Origin: Sipunculus nudus | Taxonomy: Eukaryota > Annelida > Sipuncula > Golfingiida > Sipunculidae | Direction: 5' to 3' | DNA: 64,000 nucleotides | NCBI GenBank assembly: GCA_026874595.1 | Contig: CM049316.1 | Location: 63,139,676 to 63,203,675, forward strand | Shown here: piece after piece, positions 47,868-59,400 of the stretch | Layout: every line of letters starts with the position of its first letter | Position numbering within the stretch: position 1 is the first letter of the stretch | The notes under the pieces: model-generated | Told to the model about the DNA's origin: nothing | The model's database searches: none | The model's input: the letters and a program-made list of their open reading frames with translations, nothing else | Position numbers and translations under genes: made by a program

Positions 47868-48235
47868 ATGCAACGAAGACAATATCGCAGCCTGAATGAA
47901 CATACATTTGAAAAATCTAAAATAAAAACCTTGGGAGTAAAATGGACGGAGGGTCTCTTAAGGACTATATGTATCATGGTTCATACACAAAAAGGAGAAA
48001 TTGAGAAACTTAACTTCAACCCGAAGCCCGAGAGACTAAAAATTGTTCTCAGCTTGTGGTTATTGAGACAACAGGGCAAAATTACGGTAAAATAATGGTG
48101 ATCAAAACCTTGTGCCTGTCACAGTTGACATATCTGTTTTCTGTTCTGCCATCCCAAGGTGAATCTTTCTTTAAGGAGTTAGACCGCTTGTTTTTTTAAT
48201 TACATCTGGGATAGTAATTGACATTTAAGGAAAGA
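47868..48235 (+). pseudogene. LINE reverse-transcriptase C-terminal fragment
   Basis: The frame reads LGVKWTEGLL ... then RLKIVLSLWLLRQQGKITVK. After a frame change near 48090 it continues MVIKTLCLSQLTYLFSVLPS and FFKELDRLFF. The order W..R.L...GKITVIK..I..L.....LP....F.KEL...FF is that of the region downstream of the RT core in L1/Tx1-type LINEs. It is a short remnant, unrelated to the LINE at 21-25.6 kb. Confidence 0.55.
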
Positions 48236-48900
48236 AATGCTATACATCAAGGGATTTAACTGTATATTAATATACCCTGAGTCTAAACATGTTGATAAAT
48301 CCTTCAGCTGATATATAATAAATACAGCAGATGTATAATGATCTTATTTAAATATTAAATAATTTAATCAATGATTGATGAATCTTAAACCTTGTAAACT
48401 ATAAAAGTTAAGGAACAACTTTATCATTAAACAATAAACAACATATTTGATCTATTTTAAGCAAATGGTTTAAACTATATAAATGCGTCTAACTTAAGTC
48501 ATTATTTTCGAAACAATATTATATTATGAAACAATAATTATAAACATATCAATTAGACTGACCCAATCAATGCAGTGGTTAAGACTCCTCCCTCTGACAG
48601 AGCCATCAAACTTGTTCTCGCAGTGTCGTGTCGCTTATAACCGGTACTGTCATCTCGCGGCATATTATGTAACTAATTTATGTCTGCCTGACCGACCCAG
48701 TTAGTGATAAGGGCTGACACTGAGTTACGTCGATCGGTCCATGGGATCAAGTTTTAATGTTACACATTTAGTCCTGGCAGAGGCACATACCAATATTAAT
48801 AAATCAGGTGAAAAGTAAATGTATACACATTATTCTATTTCATTTTCTCACACATTTCGCGTAAGAGTCGTGAATATCAATTGGCAGTTAAAGCCCATAC
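48236..48900. other. Non-coding stretch downstream of the GTPase exon 3
   Basis: Expected to hold the last GTPase exon or the intron before it. I could not find a Cys-ending exon with a good acceptor here. Confidence 0.4.
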
Positions 48901-51086
48901 CTGTTTTAGCCGAGATAGTGGCTTCCATATCAACATCAAACACAGCAGCAAACTGGCTGACCAAATCCTCTCCAACTTCCGCTTTTCCGAGGTCTAATTT
49001 GTTACCTACCAGGAACTTCACGGCTGTATGACCAAAAAATATAAAATAAATAAATAACATAGTATAGAATATTGGAAGACCAGACCATAATATACTCGTG
49101 ATATCATCGGTAACATCCTACAGTTTTAAGCATATTCAGACTGAAATGTTTATATTATTCCCATATCACTCTAAAAGCTGAAACATGTTTCACGTTTCCA
49201 TGTAAAACATCTCTTGTCCAAATTTCCGAAATATGTTTTAAACATGTCTCACGTTTCACACATGTTTCATCTTATGAAACATTTCTTTTTAATTCAGACG
49301 AAGCTTGTGTCCATATAAGACATGTTTTAGAAATAACATATGGCTCCTTTTCCTGTTTTTAAATGATATGTTACCACATGGCATGACATGAAGTGAAACA
49401 TGTTGCAGCGTGTCATGTCTTGATTTTTGCCACATCAGACATGTTTTAAACACGTCTAAAAAAGAGACATCATCAGACTGAAACATCACTTGAAACATGA
49501 TTTGTTCTAAATCGCCTTGCTTTGTATAACAACTGCCAGGGCTGACACAGAGCGATACCATATGCGCTCTCATTGGTCTGATTGCAACTTTCTGCTCTGC
49601 GCCAACCCTGGTGGTGAAACCATTAGAATATTGCTGTACAAACCAGCGGTTTAAACGAAGGAGACCTGGAACAACTGCAGTGTGTAACGCGTGAGAAGTG
49701 TGCATTTCATATGGAGTCTCTTGACATGGATGGAAACCCCTATCCGTGAGTATATATGGATAAATAGTGATTACCCACAGCACAAAATGAAATTATTTGT
49801 TTCCGTCCGCTTTGTATTTGAAAATTCTAAAAAAAAATACATTTTCTTGCTTAAATACCATTATATACGCAACTGACCCAATTAACCTGATATTAATCAT
49901 ATATTTGAAAATGACATCAAAATAATACTATGCGAATAATAAACGTTTCCTGTACTCAAAAGACGGCAGGGTATGCTGTTTATATGAAATATGATAGATA
50001 CATTTTATGATAATTTTTCTAATAAATTTTTACAACATCTCCTACCAGCTGGTGCGTATCTATTGACATCCTCAATCCAATGTCGCAGCGCCTCAAATGA
50101 GTCTCGGCTATCCAGGGAATACACCAAGGCTGCGGCGTGAGTTTTTCTGTAGTAATTCTGTGTCAGCGTACGGAACTTTTCCGTTCCGGCTGTGTCCCAC
50201 ATTGAAAGCTAAAGAACAGAGGAAACCGGTGTAACGATTTCAGATTACTCCCGTCTCAGATAACCGGGGGGGGGGGGGGGGGGAATCTGAAATCGATTTC
50301 AAATAACAACCGGAATCCTGAAATCGACATCTGATTTTCCTCTTCTATTTCATATCACCCCGTCAAAATGCTGTTTACTTATGTTTTATATTTTCATAAA
50401 GTTATTTTTGTTTCTTTCTCATGGATTTCTAAAATTAGGCCTATATAAAGTCTTTTATTATATATGTTTGTAGTGAAGTGTAGGAGTCAATATAAATATA
50501 ATCAACAATTTTGCTACAATTGTATTTTTTATATACTAATTCCAGCTTTTAAATCTCATACATTTGACGTGTTTTACAAAGGTATTATATCATAATTTAA
50601 AGGGGGGAGAGGAGTCGGGGGGGAGGGGGGGAGGGGGGGGGATAACCAGAACAAGATTACCGGGGGTAACCTGAAATTGGGGAAACCTGAAGTATTTACA
50701 CCGGGTTTTGGTTAAAAGGAACAAGATATAAGCAGAAAACGAATTTGCATCTTTATGAGAACGGAAGTGCTGAAATGGTGAAGCGAAGCATCAAAAGAAG
50801 TGACATCCATAGAACCGTGGTTGCGATGCCTTTGTTAAGCAAAACGACTCAAGTTGGAGATCAATTCTGTTTAACTGAAAGAGATGGGCCATAATCTTAC
50901 CAGAACATTTTGGTCACCGGCTGCTATGGCAACAGAGCAGCTGTCGATACCAGTGGAAGGCGGAGCCGAGTCGTAAAATTCTCCATTTCGGATTCTGTAA
51001 AATAAACTTGTTTTTCCAACGTTTGGTTCTCCCAGCAGAACGACCTTGTAAACTGGTTCCCGTGCGCTTCCGTGCGTTTCCTGCAT
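48901..51086 (-). CDS. Rab/Ras-like small GTPase, three exons, 3' end missing
   Basis: Exons 51086-50901, 50208-50046 and 49023-48901 (minus) join in frame through GT/AG introns and give 157 residues. G1/P-loop GEPNVGKTSL (residues 19-28), switch I Thr in PPSTGID, G3 WDTAGTEKF (66-74), G4 GNKLDL, and G5 SAKTG at the end of exon 3. These are the nucleotide-binding motifs of Ras-superfamily switches; YRIRNGEFY and YYRKTHAAALVYSLDSRDSF fit the Rab/Rab-like branch. Two substitutions stand out: Pro21 at the Ras Gly12 position and Thr71 where DTAGQE has the catalytic Gln. The exon after SAKTG, which would carry the last helix and any prenylated Cys, was not found down to 45.2 kb. Intron 1 is largely a MITE. 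Gene identity is not resolved. Confidence 0.85.
49127..49510. repeat. Cluster of AAACATGT repeats
   Basis: At least ten copies of AAACATGT/ACATGTTT and variants in both orientations in intron 2 of the GTPase gene. CAGACTGAAA(C/T) occurs near both edges (49136 and 49476). It resembles a subterminal-repeat region of a DNA transposon, but no clean ends are visible. Confidence 0.45.
50222..50710. mobile_element. TIR element filling GTPase intron 1
   Basis: Left: AAACCGGTGTAACGATTTCA near 50223; right, read inward: AAACCCGGTGTAAATACTTC. About 50 bases align imperfectly, ending in G/C runs. The element takes up some 490 of the 692 intron bases and begins only about 12 bases upstream of the exon 2 acceptor. 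G runs at 50265-50283 and 50600-50640 make its length uncertain. Confidence 0.55.
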
Positions 51087-51810
51087 TGCGGCATATAAAA
51101 AGTCTGCCCGCTGGTAATTTGAAACCTGACGGTATATTTATTAGCATTCATGACGTACCGCGATATATTGCCCCTTAAAGTAAGCCATTCACCAATACCA
51201 AGTGGCCACTTGGATTAAGCAGTGAAGGAATGGCCATTTCCCCTCCAACGCGTTTACAGCTTACTTTCATAACACGGGGATTTCAGGGAAATAAGCTCAT
51301 CTTTATCAACAATGGAGCATCACTTTGCTTCTAGTAGGTCCTTGAGGATCCACTCTGCAGAATATAAAAATTACCATACAATAGCTACACTTAGTATAAC
51401 AGTTATACACCTGCTATACACGTAAGGAAGTTAATATAAGTACATAAAATTTACAAGTTAACCTCTGTACAATGTATAATGACTTTAAACCCCTTATTAT
51501 TCATGCAGATTCGGAATACATGCACGCATTTATTTGATATCACAATTTAGCTGATATATATGCAGATACTTCGCTTTATAAGAGAGTTTATCTGCAGTTT
51601 AACTGATAAGGGATATATTGTATAGATTTACCACCTGATGATGTGTAAACCGGAACTTGACTCATATGTCAAAGGTTATCCAGCACATCCTGTATAAATA
51701 TAAGGTTAAAGGCATATAATCATTTACAATAATGTGCCCATTATTTCACGCTGTTGGTTCATTGTGTCTCTGTTATATTCAACTGTAATACAAATCGATT
51801 GTCTTTACTC
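51087..51810. other. Upstream region of the GTPase gene
   Basis: Presumed promoter and 5' UTR side of the minus-strand GTPase gene. No TATA box or other site can be assigned with confidence. Confidence 0.35.
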
Positions 51811-51860
51811 ACACAATGAACAATAACAACGTATATATACGTTGTTATTGTTCATTGTGT
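51811..51860. repeat. Perfect 50 bp palindrome
   Basis: Arms ACACAATGAACAATAACAAC plus GTATA and the exact complement, with no spacer. Weaker inverted similarity continues outward (GATTGTCTTTAC against GGATTGTATATT). It could extrude as a cruciform or be a fold-back element. Confidence 0.9.
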
Positions 51861-54480
51861 TTGAATATACAATCCACGTGTATCTATTTACCGTGACCTT
51901 CGATCGGATGCCTGTTCAGCTGTTACAAACTAATAGAGTTTACATATTCAGTTATACAAAAATATGCATCAAGTTGATCCTTGGTCGTTTTTCTTGATGT
52001 TAAAATTATGATCAAGTGACCGAAGAGCCGTGACGATCAATCAGTTACGTTAAAAAGGACTTTGTTTGACATATTTACATTTTAACTTTATCAAAAACTT
52101 CTACAAATTCGGCCCCTTGATCCAAAAGTTTATACAGTTTAAGAACTGATGTATATTAAGAACTAGTCTAGTCACTGGAATTTCTGAATGATTGGTAAAC
52201 GTCTCCCATCATATAAGTTTAGATGCCAATAAAAGCAAGATTTTGTCCTTTTGTGGTTTGATCTTAGGTGAGTTTCATATAAGGTCTATTTATTGAACCT
52301 AACATACGTTCTTTCGAATACATGTGATGAAGTGGAATAAAGGCAGGCGTGGACCCCCCCACCCCCCACCCCCCCAAGTTTGGTTTAATTTATGGTATCT
52401 GAGGGGAGCAGGTGGGTTTCAAACTATATTCCGTGGTTGACTTCATATTCGCGAGGTTAAAGGTTCGCGATTATCGAATCTGCAGTGCTTCGCGGGGTTT
52501 TATTTTCGCAATTAATCATACAGTAATTTACACAATGAATATAGCCATTATAATGTAAAGTACGCCAAATCTGGCACTAAGAATTAAGGGAACATAGTAC
52601 ATGTGAAAATCCTCATGCAATAGTAGCAAATATACAAAAGGATTGATATTATTTAAATTACCTATCTTTGAATTACTGTTAATTACATAAAGTGTATGCT
52701 TATATTGACGCTGCCGGTACATGAGATGAGATGTCATATAGGCTATAGGATAAATGACAGTTAACCTGTCTGCGCACATGTGGTGTCTCCTTCACGAAGG
52801 CTTTATTTTCGCGGTAATATTGAAAACCTCGCGAACAAAAAACCAACAACAGCGTGCACACTCGCACGCCCGTGTGTGAGAGGATGGATGAGTGTATGTG
52901 TGGGAGAACGTGTGCTGGTGTGTGTGTGTGTGTGTAAGGGGTGGGAAGTACTGTGGTTGCTTTTTGTTCGCGAGGATTTCCAATTCGCGATATTTTTGAA
53001 TGTAAAATAAAACCTGTGTTAATAAAATGCCCATCGAGGAAGGCAAGCCTAAATTAAATTTAAATTTAATTTTAATAATATAGATAGTCTGTGTTAAAAT
53101 ATTGCTTTTATAAATAACATCAGCTCTTTAAAATTATTTGCCGCTAATGAAGAATTATTATAACTCATGGGGACTCGGGTCCCCGTCCAATTATTAAGAT
53201 TTTTGCGCAAATATAATTTTATATATTGAATTCGTATGATGTTTTATTTTGTGTAGGTTTTTAGTATGGTGAGAAGGCGAAAATGGAACCCTCGAAAAAA
53301 CCCTGAAAAGTGGAAGAAATTTTAACCGCACGAATATGAAACCAACAAAAGCATTTGGAATGTCCAGCTTTACCAGTTTCTTGGACTCTATGAGCCGTGA
53401 CCTACATGTCTTAACCAGATGATGTTCCTAAATGAAGCAACTTTTCTTGTGGGAGTAACCGCCCCCATTTTTTAAATGTTGCCCTGATATAATTATCATG
53501 TGAAGCTATCATTACAGTATATATCATACTGTAGTAATTCAGTGGCTGAATCGATTTCGTACCATTTGAATGCTATGCTTTGAGAGACGTTTGCATTTCT
53601 TTACTGATAACCTAGAAAATGCTAATGGGGGTTTGGAACCATAATTTAAGGTCCTCATTTAGGGCCCCGTGATGGCCAGTTCCTCCAAATGATAACCCTC
53701 GGGCCATATTGTCAGAATTTACTGAAATTCATCACCACATGTAATCTTTAGGGATAAATTTTCTGAAAAATCAAAACATTATGTAATAATATTAGCATCG
53801 CAAACGTGTAAATAATAAGCCCGTCGTATGTCTTGTGACCTCATTAAATATGTGTGAATTTTGCCGATAATTTAATTCAGGTGAGGAACTGTATGGATTC
53901 ATATTTATGAGCTCTTATGGACACCAATCATTCATGTGAATTTGAAAAAGATCAAATGTATTCTTTTTGAGATAATATCGGCGAAAGAAGCGTCAGTGAA
54001 GGACGGCCCAAGTGACGGACGGACAGACAAGGCACAGTCGTTTGAATCATTTTTTCAGGAGGTAATGGGAAGAAACTGTACATATTACGCCTCTATAGTG
54101 ATAAATGCTATCTCCGTACAAAGTTACTTCGTAAGGCACATCTATATACCTATATAGTGCACAGTTTCGTCCATCTCTTGATAAGAACACAACAACAAAT
54201 AGGGATTCGAGCGACTGTGGACAAGGCAATCGCTAATCATCTTTGTAGAAACAAACATACCTATGCAGTATAGGCCCTATGACGGAAGAGGAGAAGCTTG
54301 TATTTGCCTTGATGTTGAAATCGACAATGAAATTAACTTGCACTGACAATGTACTCGGGAGCTAAGAAAAAAACAAGTCACGTGACCATTGTGATGTCAT
54401 AGAACCCCACCTTGTTAAAATAATCTACAAGTTTACTTTTTTTTATATTTAGCCAGTACTATGAATGCGATGTGTGTGTG
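51861..54480. other. Non-coding stretch
   Basis: Contains a short inverted repeat at 52829-52972, a TG run at 52919-52936 and C runs at 52352-52375. Short ORFs only. Nothing else recognised. Confidence 0.5.
52829..52972. repeat. Inverted repeat around a TG microsatellite
   Basis: CCTCGCGAACAAAAA at the left and TTTTTGTTCGCGAGG at the right enclose a GTGTGT tract. TTCGCGGTAATATT and AATTCGCGATATTT extend the symmetry. It is probably a small fold-back element. Confidence 0.55.
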
Positions 54481-54886
54481 TCAGTGTGTGTGTGTGGGGG
54501 GGGGGGGGGGGAAGTTGACAATAATAACATAAAAAGTCTCTCAGCTTCCATCTAATGTGCGACGTCAAAGGTCGGGGCAACATTAGGGATCATTAGCCCG
54601 AGATATTATGTGTTTTTACAAAAAAAAAAATATAGACGGGCGGATGAACGCCACGCACGAAAAACGATAGGGCACCATATAACATGTGACCTTGTAATAT
54701 AATAATGCCAAGTTTAAGAAAAATTCAATGCATGGAGTTCTTCGGAAATGAACGCAGGGGAAATCGGCTGAAAACATAAAGTATCCATGAAACTTGAATT
54801 TGTTTCGAAAGTTACATTTTTTTTAAACAGATACAAAGCCAAGTTCATCTTCGTGGAGAGATAAAAACAGTGGTCTCAGGATTTAA

Positions 54887-55300
54887 AGGGGCCTATTCAC
54901 ATACCAGGTATGTTAAATAAATATGAAGTTTAGTGTTTTCACCTTGAAATTTCATGGTAAGTGCCAGCAGTTCATACTAAAACCGTTTTCCTGTTCCATG
55001 TTCATAAGTGGAATTTTACTTGCACCGGGCGCTATCCATGGCGTAAAACATAAACATAGAGAGTCACCTCTTGGATGTATCGTATAATCGTGAAACTTTA
55101 CAATTTTTTCATCTCTTTTTTTTTGGGAGCTGCCACGCATACGAAAGATCTGACCTTTCATGGTGGTAAATAAACACACGACGACTGTGCTTACTTACAC
55201 ACAGAACCTTAACAAAGTATACAACCGGTGAATTTCGATTGATGTGCCGGTATGGTTCTGCTGGGAAATATTTATATATTCAGCCAATATTAACAAATAA
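54887..55300. mobile_element. Partial copy of the TTAA MITE
   Basis: Begins after TTAA (54883-54886) with AGGGGCCTATTCACATACC. Internal matches to the copy at 35709 include a minus-strand phrase FTPWIAPG / LTPFIAPG and GGTATGGTTCTGCTGGGAAA. No right end with TTAA was found, so it is truncated or diverged. Confidence 0.55.
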
Positions 55301-56487
55301 CATAGAGCGATGGTGCACAAATTAATGCAAATGTTTACGTACCTATAACTGGAACACCACTAAGCCAGGTTTCATCTATACGTTCTTCATTATCTAATGA
55401 ACATATATCATTTTATTACAACTTTTCGATTAAATCCGTCAGAATTCGTCTATAACTTTTTGAGTATTGTAGCTAACAGACAAACACGCAAAAACAGACA
55501 AACCAATCCCGGCAAAAGCAAAGCATTATTTGCGGAGGCAATAAGTTTAAACAAAAAATCGGAAAATGTCATTTACACCTGGTTGGTTGGTATTGATTTG
55601 TCTATTCTAACTTTTTTTTTTACTTCACTATAATACTGGTACGCAGGAATTATTTAGGCTAGTGTGAATGGATGAATGCAACACATAAAATCATAATCGG
55701 TGAACCGGGGATGCGTCTGCGAATCCTGCTCTGGCGTACGAAAATACCTTATGTGAAGTTCTTTTCGCCTGTGTCGGCGTACTACCTGTTGTCGAGTATT
55801 ACGCCTCAGGAGGAATGGGTTGAAATTCATCTCCAACGTACGAGAGTCACAAAAATCGTATTTTTTTATTTTCGTGGCGCACATCCATGTATGTAGTCAA
55901 CATGAGGATACATTGTTACACGCACTGGACACGTGATTTCTAAACGCATGTTCGAGCATTTACGCAACATATCTCAAAGATGGTGCCTGCAGCGTTTGAA
56001 TTTACAATATAGGCCTACAGAAAAAAGGTAAATGTCATTTTAGTGATGAACGTATGCTAGAGACTCATTTCCCCCACATTCTCGTCAACTAAGCGCTAGG
56101 GGAAAACAATACAAAGTATCCCCCATCAAGTAATCGAAATCACGATTTTTGTATTCTCAGCGAGTACGCAGAAAATGAAGACTGGTCAATCAAGGCGCAT
56201 TCACTATCATTCATAGTCAATTCTCTCTTACATCGTTTCCTGGTTTAAGAGAATTTTACCGAACATTTGTGGAGGCAAATTAAATGACGTCATAAGTTCG
56301 TCGCCCTAGTAACGTACGTACGTTCACTAACGACCATGCTTGGTAACACTCACTGTCGTCACCAACGTGACTGACGTAAACATTCTAGTTCATGTTTACG
56401 TGAAGATCAGTCGTGCTGTGTATTATAGCTGTTGAGAATAATCTTTTATCGAAATTCCTAGCGTCATTTATTCGTGTGAACAACACC
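55301..56487. other. Region upstream of the CBM20 gene
   Basis: Non-coding. Near 56369 a TGACGTAA sequence (CRE-like) and CGTACGTACG at about 56314 lie 100-180 bases before the ATG. Role in transcription is not shown. Overlapping ORFs on both strands at 55654-55896 have no recognised domain. Confidence 0.35.
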
Positions 56488-59400
56488 ATGGAATACGGTA
56501 AGGATTTTACTTAATTATATTTATGCATTCACGTTGATAAATGGTAAGTTAACTTTAAATGTTGCATGTTGCTTAAAAATCAATTATACTTAGATAAGGT
56601 TTGGGTATAGGTGCATTATCTGGGGATGAACTTCAGGGGGGTAAAACACCAAGTGAACCCACATTTTTGCTTTTTAAAAATGTGGGTTTAATGCATGAAA
56701 GGCTTCTACTGTACCTTACTATAAATGATGCATTAGTAATTTATCAATTGTATAAGTTATATAGGAAAAACAAATGTCATTTCTTCACTTATTTTTCTTG
56801 ACATGATATGTGTACCCGACGTCATTGACAAATATACCAAATGTGGGTTCATCATAAACATACACAGATCAGTTAGTACATGAAGCGAACTCACATTTTC
56901 TAACAAAATGTGGGTTCAACGCCGAATAGGCTTCCACTATATACTGATATAAGTAATATATAATATCAATTTAAAAGATATATGCTGTAAAAAATTAGTG
57001 TCACTTCTTGACTTACTTTTCTGGACGTGTTGCAAGACCTCATTGACAAAATACCTAAAGTGGGTTCACTTTGCACAAAATAAATTTGGGTTCACAGGCA
57101 GAATGGTTGAAATTCGTAAAAATAAAAATGTGGGTTTACTAGCTGAATGTTTATTAGGCACTGAACCGACATTTATCTGCATAAAAATGTAGTTTCACTT
57201 GTTGTTTTAGCCCCCTGAAGTTCATCCCCAGATAATGCATCTATACCCGCATTTTAATCACAATCACTGTAAGCAGAATAGTAATAATTATTTAATAAGT
57301 ATAATTCATACAGACCATATGCTTTACAGGCACATGTCCACACCATTAAAATATAGGAAATGTTTTCATGAATTTACGGATTTTTTTCTCTTTATTCTAT
57401 TTGCAGTCCTCGTGTGTTTTATTGTGCACAAGCTCCTGAAAGAAGATGAGAAACTGGTCATTGTAGGGGACGACGAAGTCCTAGGTTCTTGGGATGTCTC
57501 CCGCGGGCTTCCTCTAGCCAATCTGCCCCTAGGGTCGTCCCAGTGGGTGGGCGTGGCAAGTGTTCCCGCCAAGAAACATTCTTACAAGGCGGTTGTCATG
57601 TTTGCAGACGGTGCTTGCTGGGAAATTGTTCAGAACCGGCAGGTGTCGCTGGCTTCTCCAGGCCAAGCGCTGGTGAAGTTTCAATTTAATCAACAGATGG
57701 AGCACCTTGAAATCACAGATGGTATGTTTATATCTTATAACATATTTATGTCAAAAGAAATTCGTGCATGCTATTTATAATATTAACGGGCATTAACTAT
57801 GCAATTGCAATAGAAAGTAGTTGTTTTCGATATTTGTTTGGCGTTAAAAATCAAGTTTTTCTCCGTTTGTCCACGCAGGAACATAAAATCTCGGTGTATG
57901 GGAGACACCATATATTACAAAAATGTAGAAACATAGAAAAAACGCTGGTCGCTAAAGGTAACGTAACCTATAATCATATGATAAAAAACCATATAATCAA
58001 TTTATCAAACCCTCTTTCAATTAAAAAAAATAATATTTATTTTTTTTTACAGAACCCGAACCTGCCCTTGCTACATATCCAGACGGGAGAGCCCAGGTTG
58101 TACTGCCATACTGGCGCCAAAGTCTTACGTCAAAGTACACGTTTGTGCAGGAGACAAACGGCAGCACCCAGCGACACAGCTGTGTCTATCTGCCAAAGGA
58201 GGGCACAGCTGTTGTCAACCTCATCATTCCTGAAGGTATATAACTGATAATTCACTTTTGTGTGAAAGCAAAATAGCTATTATGTTCAAGCAACAAATAA
58301 ATAAAAAAGATGTTATTTAGAAATTTATGAAACTTTATGGCTATTTTTTATCAGATATATTAAACCTTCAGATAAACATATTCCCTAGCTTAAATCAGAA
58401 AAGAGAAACCTCTTCACAATTGAAAATCAGCTTATCGGACTAAATGTTATATATTTTTGAACCGAAGTTTGCTCATTTCACAATATCTCTTAAAATGTCA
58501 TTTTTCAGATTGCAGACTGGTTGGTCACTTTGAGGTCCAGTGCGGCAGTGACTTTAAGAAGTCCGACCGCCGGGAAGTTGTTCTGCCAAAAGATGGCGCT
58601 ACCTGCAAGATCCTGTGGCCTTTTTCAAGCCTGGAGGATCACAGTGTTTCAGGTATCTGTCTATGGCCACTCTTATAATATGTTGAAAGGTACAGTTTGT
58701 ATAAAGAAACAGAAACTATCTCTCTAAGTTCTATTAATTAAAAATTGTTGTTTATTATTGAGCAGTTCGTAAGACGGAGCTAAAAGTTTTTTTATGGTAA
58801 ACTATAAAACAAGTATAAATATATATTATTCGATAAATTTAGATATAATTAGATAAAAAATTAGATTTGATAAAATAAAAAAATAATATTACATAATATC
58901 ACTTACACTCTAACATGATCTTATATACATCTATAATATACATGTTTTATACCATTACATATTATCTCACTATATTATATGATAAATTTATAAAATATAA
59001 TATAATGTAATGTAATTTATTATAATTTTTTCCGTTTTCTTTTTTTTTTAGAATTCATAACATCTCCAAATACCTCCGAACCAAGTGAGAAAGTGCTGGA
59101 AGACGTCTCAAGCCACTTTTCAGAGGACCAACAGGTGGCGCCACCAATGCAAACTGTCTCTCCCGTCAATCATCAAGAGAAGGAACGCGAGACAAAGATA
59201 AGAGGTTCGTTTATAAATGTTTCTGATTAGATATACATCTGCTTTTCTTATCTGATCTTCTTATCTGTTACAATATGAAGCTTGTAGTCGGACATCCGCT
59301 CGGCTTCCTAATCCACAACCAAATATTTTGTAATTTTTATGATATCAAATAATAAAATTAGACTAAACAAAAGTAAATCGTCACTCAAGCAATAATTATA

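Noticed and set aside
48819-49031. Plus-strand ORF of 70 codons
   Set aside because: Antisense shadow of GTPase exon 3.
55654-55896. Overlapping 74- and 76-codon ORFs on both strands
   Set aside because: Complementary open frames with no domain, no splice context and no clear start signal.
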